A stretch of 5,420 nucleotides of DNA from CAISDA01 sp050258555 (GTDB taxonomy: Bacteria > Bacteroidota > Ignavibacteria > UBA10030 > UBA8401): positions 1 through 5,420 of the forward strand of contig JBLMZA010000108.1 of assembly GCA_050258555.1 (NCBI GenBank). The letters are read 5' to 3'. The notes beneath the pieces are model-generated. The model had not been told where the DNA came from. It saw only the letters and a program-made list of their open reading frames with translations, and ran no database searches. Positions 1 to 5,420 of the stretch are shown here, one piece after another. Each line of letters begins with the position of its first letter. Within the stretch, counting starts at the first letter, position 1. The translations under genes were made by a program, and so were the position numbers.

Positions 1-515
1 CGATTTTTTCGCCGCTCAGGATGACGCGTTCCGATGTGATCAGGCCGGGCTTTGCGGTCGCAGAGCGCGCCTTCGGATATGAATTCGAGAAGGACAGTTT
101 CAGGATTGCCGATGCGAAAGAAAGCCTCTTTTTTTCGACGCAGGGCGACGGAGGCATCTACACCTCGATCGACGACTATCTGAAATGGCTCCGAGCGATC
201 GAGCTCGGGAAGGGTCTGGATCCGGCGCTCGTGAAAAAAGCGCAGTCGCCCGAATTTCCCATCGATACGGCGCGGCATCTTTTCTACGGCTACGGATGGT
301 TTACGGCCGGAAGCGGTGCGGACCGTGTGATTTATCACACCGGATCGAACGGCGGATTCCGAACGATTGTCTTCATGAAGCCGTCCGCACGCTACTCGGT
401 CGTGATCTTTTCAAACCGGACGGGCATCGATCTTGAACAGCTCATCCGGAACATCAATGCGATCACGGGCGTCGACGATCAGGCGCTTGTCAGGCTCGAT
501 TCGCTCATTTCCTGA
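1..515 (+). CDS. Serine hydrolase, beta-lactamase / PBP class C family (C-terminal part, 5' end outside window)
   Basis: This is the last 170 residues of a protein whose start lies to the left; the first whole codon is at position 3 and the stop is TGA at 513-515. The fragment resembles the C-terminal half of the class C beta-lactamase / penicillin-binding-protein-like serine hydrolase fold. It opens with IFSPLRMT, the counterpart of the family's 'F.PLGM..T' stretch. It then has GDGGIYTSIDDYLKW (about 144-188), the usual 'GDGGLxST..DLxxF' segment. It carries HTGSNGGF with H-T-G at 336-344, which fills the place of the KTG triad that lines the active site. The SxxK nucleophile motif and the YxN motif would lie upstream and cannot be checked. 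The substrate is unknown: the family includes D-amino-acid peptidases, esterases and true beta-lactamases, and HTG instead of KTG is common in the non-beta-lactamase members. The stop overlaps the start of the amidase gene, so coupled expression is likely. An internal ATG at 21 is not the real start, because the reading frame stays open and homologous to the edge. Confidence 0.85.
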   Translation, partial: IFSPLRMTRSDVIRPGFAVAERAFGYEFEKDSFRIADAKESLFFSTQGDGGIYTSIDDYLKWLRAIELGKGLDPALVKKAQSPEFPIDTARHLFYGYGWFTAGSGADRVIYHTGSNGGFRTIVFMKPSARYSVVIFSNRTGIDLEQLIRNINAITGVDDQALVRLDSLIS

Positions 516-1573
516 TGCAGCATATGAACAACAATCATCGAAGCAAAGTAAAGCTCGGACGGATCGTCCTTCTTCTTCTCATGGCGGCATCCGCGCTGCA
601 TGGTGAAGGAAGGTCCGCAAACGTCCCCGTGGCGGCAACCCGTACATCCCGTGCGCTCACAGGCAAAGTGATCTGTCTCGATCCCGGTCACGGCGGAACA
701 GCGGAGACCGACGGCTACCGTGTGGGGCCAATGGGGGAGCGCGAAGAGTGGATCAATCTGCGCGTGGCAAAAGAACTCAAGGCGATGCTCGAGGCGCGCG
801 GCGCTTCTGTTGTGATGACGCGCATGAGCGACACCTCCGTCGCCTTGAAAGACCGCGCGATGCTTGCGATCGGTCATCATGCCGATCTCTTTCTTTCCAT
901 TCATCATAATGCCACGGCAGACACGACGGCGAATTTTCCGATCGTGTATTTTCACGGCAACGCCTCGGAAAACCGTGCAAGCGTCGATCTCGGCAGAAGC
1001 GTCATCCAATCGCTTGCCCGGCGGCTCTTTAAAAATAGGACGCCCGTGAGCCTCGTGTCCGATCATACGATCTTTCCGGAATCGGGCGCGGCCGTGCTGC
1101 GCCATTCGTACGGCATACCAGGCATTATCTCCGAAGCCTCGTTCTTCACCAACGGCCGTGAAGAGCGGCGGCTGAAGGACTCGAGCTACAACCATCGGGA
1201 GGCCGAGGCGCTGCTTGCCGGACTCACGGCATATTTCTCCCGGCGTCATGCCGGCATACGCGAGCGCTATTCCCTGGCGAAGATCCCTCCGTTCCGCGCG
1301 TATCAGGAATCGGCGCGCATGGGGGACACGGCACGGTTCTGGCATGTGTTCTATCTGAAAGCGAAGAAGAAATTCAACGAAGGCACGATGGCATCGAGGC
1401 GTGAGGCCTTCCGGCTCTTTGCCGCATCGGCGCGAAGCTTTCCCGATTCCTATGCGGCGAGGGACTGCCACCGGTATTTATCATTGCTTGCCGCCGCACG
1501 CGACACGGCATTCTCGAGAAATGAACGACTGCGCGTGCGTGAATTCTATGTGAGGGTCCGCCACGGTCGATAG
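515..1573 (+). CDS. Exported N-acetylmuramoyl-L-alanine amidase (Amidase_3, zinc) with C-terminal helical extension
   Basis: The protein has 352 residues. A basic N-terminus followed by a hydrophobic run (residues about 16-29) looks like a signal peptide, so it should act in the periplasm or at the cell surface. Amidase_3 enzymes cut the amide bond between N-acetylmuramic acid and the L-alanine of the peptidoglycan stem. The zinc-site residues are present in order: H59 in DPGHGG, E77 just before the conserved N81, and H130 in SIHHNA. The catalytic glutamate is E207 in GIISEASFFTN. The catalytic domain spans about residues 51-243. Residues 244-352 are an extra, largely helical region; about 275-325 ('FYLKAKKKFNEG', then 'SFPDSYAARD') has the spacing of a TPR-like hairpin. 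No AMIN, SH3 or SPOR wall-binding domain is visible. The ATG at 515 overlaps the preceding TGA (TGATG) and has no clear Shine-Dalgarno sequence, which favours translational coupling; the ATG at 524 is an alternative start. The family is secure; the partner and role (division, recycling or remodelling) are inferred. Confidence 0.9.
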   Translation: MQHMNNNHRSKVKLGRIVLLLLMAASALHGEGRSANVPVAATRTSRALTGKVICLDPGHGGTAETDGYRVGPMGEREEWINLRVAKELKAMLEARGASVVMTRMSDTSVALKDRAMLAIGHHADLFLSIHHNATADTTANFPIVYFHGNASENRASVDLGRSVIQSLARRLFKNRTPVSLVSDHTIFPESGAAVLRHSYGIPGIISEASFFTNGREERRLKDSSYNHREAEALLAGLTAYFSRRHAGIRERYSLAKIPPFRAYQESARMGDTARFWHVFYLKAKKKFNEGTMASRREAFRLFAASARSFPDSYAARDCHRYLSLLAAARDTAFSRNERLRVREFYVRVRHGR

Positions 1574-1613
1574 TCGGAGGAAATGCCGTCACGGGGAATG
1601 TGCGTGGTGTTCT

Positions 1614-2480
1614 TCAGCGTCCCGAGGGCGCATGCGGCGGCATCCATCCGTCCGGGCGCTTCCATTTCTTGAGCTCGATGGTGATGGAGCCGAGGAAGAT
1701 CTTCACCTTCCCTTTGATGGGGACGCCGGCCGTGTCGTTGCTGAACCAGCCCGTATACTCGCCGCTCATGCCCAGGATGCCCGAGACCTGGGCCTCGCCG
1801 CCGATTTCCACGACATCGACCGGATAGTCGACGGCATCGATCTCTTCTTCGGTCACCTTGCGTTCGAAATTGATGATGGTGGTGCCTTCCTTGCCCTTGA
1901 GGAACGTCGGCACTTCGGCGCGTCCGCGAGAGCTGAGCGCATTGACGCGCGCAAAGTAAAGCAGCGACAGTCCGTCGACGCAATTTTTCCGGATGGTGAA
2001 TGTGTCAATCTTGCCGGGCTCCATGGTGGTGCCATGCTCGGAGTCGGCGAAGCTTTCCCTGGCGATGAGCCGGTGGGCCTGCTGGTCGAACGTGTAATTG
2101 ACCACCTTCCATTTTTCATCCATCTGTTCACGCGCCTGGAATGCGGCGGGAATGGCCGCACGGTTCATCGTCGATTCGTCGATTTCGCGGATGCGCACGA
2201 AGGGGACGCCCGAATAGGAGCGGACGTCGGCCTTCGTCGTGAACATCGCACGGTCGCCCTCGCCGTCCTGATGCGTCGTCAGGATGCGGATCGATCCCAA
2301 GGGGATCGACATATATGTGACTTCATACGTGAGCTCTTCATTGAGCGTGAAGACACCGCCGGCGGCGGCCGAGGCTGCCGGAGGCGGCGCCTCTGCCGGC
2401 ATGCCGGCCTGAATGACCGATACCGTGGCAGACATCAGCGCCGCTGCCACCAGGCTTCGAACGAGTCCGGACATTTTCAT
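1614..2480 (-). CDS. Exported DUF3108 domain protein
   Basis: The protein has 288 residues, read right to left, with stop TGA at 1616-1614. The ATG at 2480 is preferred over the upstream in-frame ATG at 2534. From 2480 the protein begins MKMSGLVRSL followed by a hydrophobic stretch ending near IQAG, a normal signal peptide, and GGTGA lies just upstream at 2489-2485. A second ATG at 2474 would also fit that ribosome site. After an Ala/Pro-rich linker (about 27-41) comes a beta-rich domain matching DUF3108 as I know it. Its features are 'LNEELTYEVTY...PLGS' near 46-63, 'CVDGLSLLYFAR' at 167-178, and a C-terminal block from 'SGEYTGWFSNDT' (239-250) through 'VPIKGKVKIFLGSITIEL' (253-270). DUF3108 proteins are periplasmic or envelope-associated and their biochemical role is not established; some are related to outer-membrane or lipoprotein-handling folds. 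The gene converges on the amidase with a 40-base gap and is divergent from the methyltransferase gene. No convincing promoter was seen on this strand. Confidence 0.85.
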   Translation of the reverse strand: MKMSGLVRSLVAAALMSATVSVIQAGMPAEAPPPAASAAAGGVFTLNEELTYEVTYMSIPLGSIRILTTHQDGEGDRAMFTTKADVRSYSGVPFVRIREIDESTMNRAAIPAAFQAREQMDEKWKVVNYTFDQQAHRLIARESFADSEHGTTMEPGKIDTFTIRKNCVDGLSLLYFARVNALSSRGRAEVPTFLKGKEGTTIINFERKVTEEEIDAVDYPVDVVEIGGEAQVSGILGMSGEYTGWFSNDTAGVPIKGKVKIFLGSITIELKKWKRPDGWMPPHAPSGR

Positions 2481-2540
2481 ACCATCACCGCAGAAAGAGT
2501 GGAAGGTTGACAAAGTCTCTGTTGTGATGAACATGAAGAA

Positions 2541-2589
2541 CGCCGCCGTGGTTCACGCGGAAGCGGCGTACATTCAGTGTTGCCGCTTC
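2541..2589 (-). repeat. Overlapping GC-rich inverted repeats upstream of the DUF3108 gene
   Basis: GAAGCGGC (2560-2567) pairs with GCCGCTTC (2582-2589). The pairing extends by a G-T pair, a one-base bulge and ACA/TGT (2570-2572 with 2578-2580) around the loop TTCAG. The middle arm can instead pair on its other side: CGCCGC (2541-2546) with GCGGCG (2563-2568), enclosing CGTG/CACG around a 3-base loop. The two folds exclude each other. No T run follows on either strand, so neither is a simple terminator. If transcription of the leftward gene starts beyond 2589, both lie in its leader. Confidence 0.4.
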
Positions 2590-2614
2590 TCGCTCAGTGT
2601 CATGGCCCAGGCGC

Positions 2615-2643
2615 TTGCCTTTCGGCCGTTGTGATGCTATATT
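2615..2643 (+). promoter_or_regulatory. Sigma70-type extended -10 promoter directed toward the methyltransferase gene
   Basis: TTGCCT (2615-2620, 4 of 6 to TTGACA) and TATATT (2638-2643, 5 of 6 to TATAAT) are separated by 17 bases, the ideal spacing. TGC directly before the -10 box (2635-2637) forms an extended -10 element. Transcription would begin near 2649-2651. This was found by eye; whether this organism uses a standard sigma70 consensus is not known. Confidence 0.55.
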
Positions 2644-2655
2644 GAAAAGAGTGTG

Positions 2656-2703
2656 AAGCCCCGCTGATGCACCGGTATGTGCGACGGGGCTTTTTTCTTT
2701 TTT
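2656..2703 (+). terminator. Strong intrinsic terminator in the leader of the methyltransferase gene
   Basis: AAGCCCCG (2656-2663) pairs with CGGGGCTT (2685-2692) in an 8-bp GC-rich stem. An inner stem GCAC/GTGC (2669-2672 with 2679-2682) closes a 6-base loop. The T run 2691-2703 (twelve T broken by one C) follows. The opposite strand has no U-tract, so it acts on rightward transcription. It begins only about 13 bases after the promoter -10 box and ends 12 bases before the ATG at 2716. It may attenuate the gene, end a very short RNA, or stop readthrough from the left. Confidence 0.8.
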
Positions 2704-2715
2704 GAAGAACGATCG

Positions 2716-3888
2716 ATGACGACAGACCATACATTCCGCATGACGGCCAAGACATTTTTCGGCCTTGAAGCCGTCCTGGCCGACGAATTGAAGGCGCTCG
2801 GCGCCGAAGAAATCACCCCGATGACGCGCGCCGTCTCCTTTCTGGGAACGCAGGAGACGCTCTATCGGGCCAATCTCGAGCTGCGCACGGCGCTGCGCAT
2901 TCTGAAGCCCGTCCTGTCCTTCCGCGTGCACGACGAAAAGGAGCTGTATGCGCGCACGCGGCGCTTCGCCTGGAACGAATACCTCACGCCGAAGACGACA
3001 TTCGCGATCGACAGTTCGGTGCATTCACCGCACTTCAACCACGCCAACTACGTGGCGCTCAAGGTGAAAGACGCCATTGTCGATCAGCTTAGGAGCGTGT
3101 ATGGCGTGCGTCCCGATGTCGAGTTGGAGAATCCCGATCTGCGGCTCAATGTGCATATCGGCGCCGATCAGTGCACGATTTCGCTCGATGCCTCGGGGCG
3201 ATCGCTGCATAAGCGCGGCTACCGCATCGATCAGGGCCTGGCGCCGATCAATGAAGTGCTCGCCGCCGGCATGCTTCTGCTTGCAGGCTGGAAGGGAGAG
3301 TCGAACTTCATCGACCCGATGTGCGGTTCGGGCACGTTTCTCATGGAAGCGGCATCGATCGCCCGTGCGGTCGCTCCCGGCATGAAGAGTCGCGACTTCG
3401 CGTTTTTGAAATGGAAGGACTTCGACCAGGCGCTCTGGAATCGGGTGGTGGAGAATGCCCGGGCGCGCGAGCGCGCCTTCATGCACACGATCATGGGATT
3501 TGATTCCTCGGGTGAGGCGATCGCCATTGCAAAAGAAAATATCCGGCATGCGGGATTCAATTCGATGATCGAATTGAAAAAAGCCCGGCTTCAGGATGTG
3601 ACTTCGGAGGCGCTGCCGGAAGGCGGGGGACTCGTCATGCTCAATCCGCCCTATGGCGAGCGGATGGATGCGGGCGAAGCCACGGCGCTCTATGAACAGA
3701 TCGGCGACGCGCTCAAGCGGCACTTCGAGGGCTGCAGCGTCTGGATCATTTCATCGAACAAGGAAGCGTTGAAATCGATCGGACTCAAGACATCGCGCAA
3801 GCTCACGCTCTATAACGGCGCACTCGAGTGCAAGTTTCACAACTACCAGATCTATCAAGGCTCGAAAAAGTCAAAATATCAGCAGTGA
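2716..3888 (+). CDS. rlmL: THUMP-domain 23S rRNA (guanine-N2)-methyltransferase, RlmL/YpsC type
   Basis: The protein has 390 residues. An N-terminal segment (about 8-60, 'AKTFFGLEAVLADELKALGA') and a THUMP RNA-binding domain (about 60-160) precede a class I S-adenosylmethionine-dependent methyltransferase domain of the UPF0020 family. The SAM-binding motif is DPMCGSGT (200-207) and the catalytic base-binding motif is NPPYGER (310-316), typical of N2-guanine methyltransferases. 'NPDLRLNVHI' and 'SLDASGRSLHKRGYR' are the usual linker signatures of the family. By family knowledge it methylates a guanine of 23S rRNA (G2445 in E. coli numbering) in the cytoplasm. It is the single-domain form, without the RlmK (m7G2069) half found in the E. 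coli fusion. The start at 2716 is preferred: GAAGAA at 2704-2709 is a weak ribosome site 6 bases upstream. The in-frame ATG at 2677 lies inside a terminator hairpin and would add an unlikely Phe-rich tail; the ATG at 2740 has no ribosome site. The exact target base is inferred. Confidence 0.9.
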   Translation: MTTDHTFRMTAKTFFGLEAVLADELKALGAEEITPMTRAVSFLGTQETLYRANLELRTALRILKPVLSFRVHDEKELYARTRRFAWNEYLTPKTTFAIDSSVHSPHFNHANYVALKVKDAIVDQLRSVYGVRPDVELENPDLRLNVHIGADQCTISLDASGRSLHKRGYRIDQGLAPINEVLAAGMLLLAGWKGESNFIDPMCGSGTFLMEAASIARAVAPGMKSRDFAFLKWKDFDQALWNRVVENARARERAFMHTIMGFDSSGEAIAIAKENIRHAGFNSMIELKKARLQDVTSEALPEGGGLVMLNPPYGERMDAGEATALYEQIGDALKRHFEGCSVWIISSNKEALKSIGLKTSRKLTLYNGALECKFHNYQIYQGSKKSKYQQ

Positions 3889-3910
3889 ATTTTCTTGATC
3901 ATCCGGTAAC

Positions 3911-3932
3911 ATTGCGGTGATACTTCCGTAAT
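3911..3932. repeat. Small inverted repeat between the methyltransferase and glycosyltransferase genes
   Basis: ATTGCGG (3911-3917) and CCGTAAT (3926-3932) can form a 7-bp stem with one G-T pair and an 8-base loop. The following bases are only loosely T-rich, so it is at best a weak terminator for the methyltransferase gene, or an operator-like palindrome in the glycosyltransferase leader. The rest of the 97-base gap shows no clear promoter. Confidence 0.25.
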
Positions 3933-3968
3933 AGTCTCTAGGTATCTTTGTGCATCCAGACAATGAAC

Positions 3969-3975
3969 AAGGGAG
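3969..3975 (+). promoter_or_regulatory. Ribosome binding site that decides the glycosyltransferase start
   Basis: AAGGGAG lies 10 bases before ATG 3986 and inside the extension that a GTG start at 3950 would create. This supports 3986 as the true start. Confidence 0.6.
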
Positions 3976-3985
3976 ACCACCGACG

Positions 3986-5119
3986 ATGAAGATCGCTTAT
4001 ACCGCAGGCATGATGCGCGAGGGCTTCGACGGCGTCACGCGCGTGCTCTATAAATGGAACGAGATGCTCGTGAAAAAGAATATCGAGCATATCTTTCTCT
4101 CGGCCGATGTGCCGCCCGAAGCGGAACAGACGGTGCCGATGCACGAAGTCTGCTCGTTTCCGTTTCCACTCTACAAGAACTACCGCGTTGCGGTGCCGAC
4201 GCCGAGATCGTTTGACGCCGTGCTCAATGAGTTCAAGCCCGACATCATCCACTTCAACAGTCCCTGCCCGCTTGCCATTGCGGCGCTCAATTACGGCCGC
4301 AGGCACGACATCCCGGTCGTGGCAACGTATCACACGCATTTTTTGAGCTATGCGAAATATTACAGGCTCTCGGCGCTGACCGAGGCCTGCTGGAGCTTCT
4401 ACCACAGGCTCTATGACCAGTGCGCGCAGGTCTATGTGCCCTCGCTGCCGATCATGGAGGAACTGCACGAAGGGAAACTGCATAATCTTGTCTATCTGCC
4501 GCACGGCGTGGATACCGCGCAGTTCAATCCCTCGTTTCATTCGGCCGGATGGAAAACGCGGATCGGAGCAGCGGATGCGTTCACGGTGCTCTATGCCGGA
4601 AGGCTTGTCTGGGAGAAGGACGTTCACCTGCTACCTGAGATCAGCGTCGGGCTGCGAAGAAAGTACGGTCATGTGCAGTTTGTGCTGGCAGGCGACGGTC
4701 CGGCGCGCGCCGAGCTCGAGCGGCGGATGCCGGATGCGGTCTTCCTCGGACATCTCAGTTCGTCAGAGCTTGCCGAAGCCTATGCATCGAGCGACGTGTT
4801 CGTCTTTCCGTCGCGCACCGAGACATTCGGCAATGTGACATTGGAGGCGATGGCCTGCGGCACGGTGCCCGTCTGCGCCTCGGCCGGAGGCGCGAAGGAT
4901 CTGATCATCAACGGCATCAACGGCTTTTTATCCGAGCCGGGGGAATCGGCCGGATTCGTCCGCGCCCTCGGGCAGGTGATGGAGCATCCCGAAGCACGCG
5001 CGAAGCTCGGCGAGAACGCCCTGCTCTTTGCGCGCGAGCAGAGCTGGGAGCGTGTGGTCGACCGGATGCTCGGGCTCTATGCCGCCGCCATCGGCGCATC
5101 CGAAGCCGTCGCCGCATGA
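3986..5119 (+). CDS. GT4-family (GT-B fold) glycosyltransferase
   Basis: The protein has 377 residues and two Rossmann-like halves. The N-terminal acceptor half starts MKIAYTAGMMREGFDGVTRV, with a glycine-containing loop, and includes 'KPDIIHFNSPCPLAIAA' (84-100) and 'TYHTHFLSY' (114-122). The C-terminal donor half has 'LPHGVDTAQFNP' (171-182), 'LYAGRLVWEKD' (202-212, with R206 and K211 placed to bind the nucleotide-sugar phosphates), 'VLAGDGP' (233-239) and the EX7E motif E279-E287 in 'SRTETFGNVTLEAMACG'. These are standard for retaining GT4 enzymes using nucleotide-activated sugars. The 'TETFGNVTLEAMA...AGGAKDLI' style is shared with lipid glycosyltransferases of the SQD2/MgtA type, so a diacylglycerol or other lipid acceptor is plausible but unproven. 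The start at 3986 is chosen because AAGGGAG at 3969-3975 is 10 bases upstream and homologues begin at MKIAY; a GTG at 3950 would add 12 unrelated residues. There is no signal peptide or membrane segment. The oxygenase gene follows 60 bases downstream. Confidence 0.9.
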   Translation: MKIAYTAGMMREGFDGVTRVLYKWNEMLVKKNIEHIFLSADVPPEAEQTVPMHEVCSFPFPLYKNYRVAVPTPRSFDAVLNEFKPDIIHFNSPCPLAIAALNYGRRHDIPVVATYHTHFLSYAKYYRLSALTEACWSFYHRLYDQCAQVYVPSLPIMEELHEGKLHNLVYLPHGVDTAQFNPSFHSAGWKTRIGAADAFTVLYAGRLVWEKDVHLLPEISVGLRRKYGHVQFVLAGDGPARAELERRMPDAVFLGHLSSSELAEAYASSDVFVFPSRTETFGNVTLEAMACGTVPVCASAGGAKDLIINGINGFLSEPGESAGFVRALGQVMEHPEARAKLGENALLFAREQSWERVVDRMLGLYAAAIGASEAVAA

Positions 5120-5142
5120 GGGTATTTCTCGGAGGATCACCG

Positions 5143-5193
5143 ATGGAACGGCCGGGCACGCCCGACTGTTGGACTATTCATGAACGAACATGA
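5143..5193 (+). CDS. Possible 16-codon leader peptide ORF overlapping the oxygenase start
   Basis: An ATG at 5143 follows a near-perfect Shine-Dalgarno sequence GGAGGA (5131-5136) with a 6-base spacer. It opens a 16-residue frame (MERPGTPDCWTIHERT) ending with TGA at 5191-5193, which is 11 bases past the end of the oxygenase start codon. The same frame also has an ATG at 5116 that overlaps the glycosyltransferase stop (ATGA). No known peptide is recognised. It could be a translated leader that couples glycosyltransferase and oxygenase translation, or a chance ORF after a strong ribosome site. Too short for coding statistics. Confidence 0.3.
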   Translation: MERPGTPDCWTIHERT

Positions 5194-5420
5194 CGAAAAA
5201 GTGGCGCAGCTTGAGCGCGAGCTGCGGTTTTACCCGGTCGAGAACGAGCAACCATCGGTGCTGAGGCCGGACGAGATCCGGTTTTTCAACGAGAAGGGGT
5301 ATCTGAGCGGCATTCCCGTCTTCACGCCCGAAGAAGCCGGGCGCAACCGCCGGGATTTCGATTCCATCCTTTCACAATTCACCGCGCAGGGCAAGGACAG
5401 TTATGCGATCGACCGGTATC
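5180..5420 (+). CDS. Phytanoyl-CoA dioxygenase (PhyH)-like Fe(II)/2-oxoglutarate oxygenase, N-terminal part (3' end outside window)
   Basis: Eighty codons are visible from ATG 5180 and the frame remains open at the right edge. The residues 'VLRPDEIRFFNEKGYLSG' (27-44) match the opening helix and GY turn of PhyH-family proteins. 'FTPEEAGRNRRDFDSIL' (47-63) is the second helix, and 'GKDSYAIDRY' (71-80) matches the 'SYSI.GYH' segment seen in bacterial PhyH-like enzymes. The HxD...H iron ligands and the arginine that binds 2-oxoglutarate would lie beyond the edge. The family hydroxylates, and sometimes halogenates or cyclises, lipids, amino-acid derivatives or secondary metabolites; the substrate cannot be told. 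The reading frame is open back to the glycosyltransferase stop but contains no other ATG, GTG or TTG, so 5180 is the only start. The ribosome site directly before it is weak (TTGGA). A much stronger one at 5131-5136 serves a small overlapping ORF, described separately. Confidence 0.75.
   Translation, partial: MNEHDEKVAQLERELRFYPVENEQPSVLRPDEIRFFNEKGYLSGIPVFTPEEAGRNRRDFDSILSQFTAQGKDSYAIDRY

Noticed and set aside
479..1471. Leftward frame of 330 codons opposite the amidase gene
   Set aside because: It is low-complexity, rich in Arg and His, and has no family resemblance. The rightward frame has all the amidase zinc-site residues.
1632..2510. Long rightward frame of 292 codons antisense to the DUF3108 gene
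   Set aside because: It is a mirror of a GC-rich coding strand. The protein has no recognisable domain or signal, while the leftward frame gives a full DUF3108 protein with a signal peptide.
2481..2534. ATG at 2534 as the DUF3108 start
   Set aside because: It would place 18 extra residues before a complete signal peptide that begins at the ATG at 2480, which has its own ribosome site.
2677..2715. Earlier ATG at 2677 as the methyltransferase start
   Set aside because: It lies in the terminator hairpin and would encode an unlikely FFFF stretch from the T run. The ATG at 2716 has a ribosome site, though a weak one, and fits the family N-terminus.
3025..3723. Leftward frame of 232 codons opposite the methyltransferase gene
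   Set aside because: Shadow of the real gene; no domain is recognised and the opposite strand carries conserved methyltransferase motifs.
3895..3950. Promoter candidates before the glycosyltransferase: TTGATC-17-TGATAC, and TATCTTTG at 3943-3950 resembling the Bacteroidetes -7 element
   Set aside because: The first has a poor -10 box (2 of 6). The second matches TAnnTTTG but has no TTG or TTTG at the expected distance upstream. Neither is good enough to list as a feature.
5153..5164. CGGG/CCCG hairpin after the glycosyltransferase as a terminator
   Set aside because: The stem is only 4 bp and no T run follows.

Overview
The window looks like ordinary bacterial chromosome of moderately high GC (roughly 55-60% by eye), densely coded, with no transposase, integrase, CRISPR array, tRNA or rRNA visible. 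The closest family resemblance I can recall is to the Bacteroidetes/Chlorobi/Ignavibacteria group. It rests on a stand-alone THUMP-type rRNA methyltransferase (not the RlmK-RlmL fusion of Gammaproteobacteria) and on a secreted DUF3108 protein. This placement is tentative because no marker gene settles it.

Layout. Positions 1-1573 (+) hold a cell-envelope pair: the C-terminal part of a beta-lactamase/PBP-type serine hydrolase, cut by the window edge, and an exported zinc N-acetylmuramoyl-L-alanine amidase whose ATG overlaps the hydrolase stop (TGATG). A gene on the minus strand (2480-1614) converges on it and encodes an exported DUF3108 protein. A 235-base divergent intergenic region (2481-2715) follows. 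It holds a good sigma70-type extended -10 promoter pointing right, a strong intrinsic terminator directly after that promoter, and GC-rich inverted repeats on the DUF3108 side. Then comes the 23S rRNA guanine-N2 methyltransferase gene (2716-3888, +). After a 97-base gap comes a GT4-family glycosyltransferase (3986-5119, +), and then the first 80 codons of a phytanoyl-CoA dioxygenase-like Fe(II)/2-oxoglutarate oxygenase (5180 to the right edge, +).

How the genes relate. The hydrolase and amidase probably form one translationally coupled unit acting on peptidoglycan or other envelope substrates. DUF3108 is a periplasmic or envelope protein of unknown function. The methyltransferase is ribosome housekeeping. 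The glycosyltransferase and oxygenase are closely spaced on one strand and may be cotranscribed, perhaps at the start of a glycolipid, glycoside or small-molecule locus that continues beyond the window.

I do not see a clearly new multi-gene system. The unexplained features are regulatory: a promoter followed within about 15 bases by a terminator upstream of the methyltransferase, a 16-codon ORF with a strong Shine-Dalgarno sequence overlapping the oxygenase start, and mutually exclusive hairpins in the leader of the DUF3108 gene.
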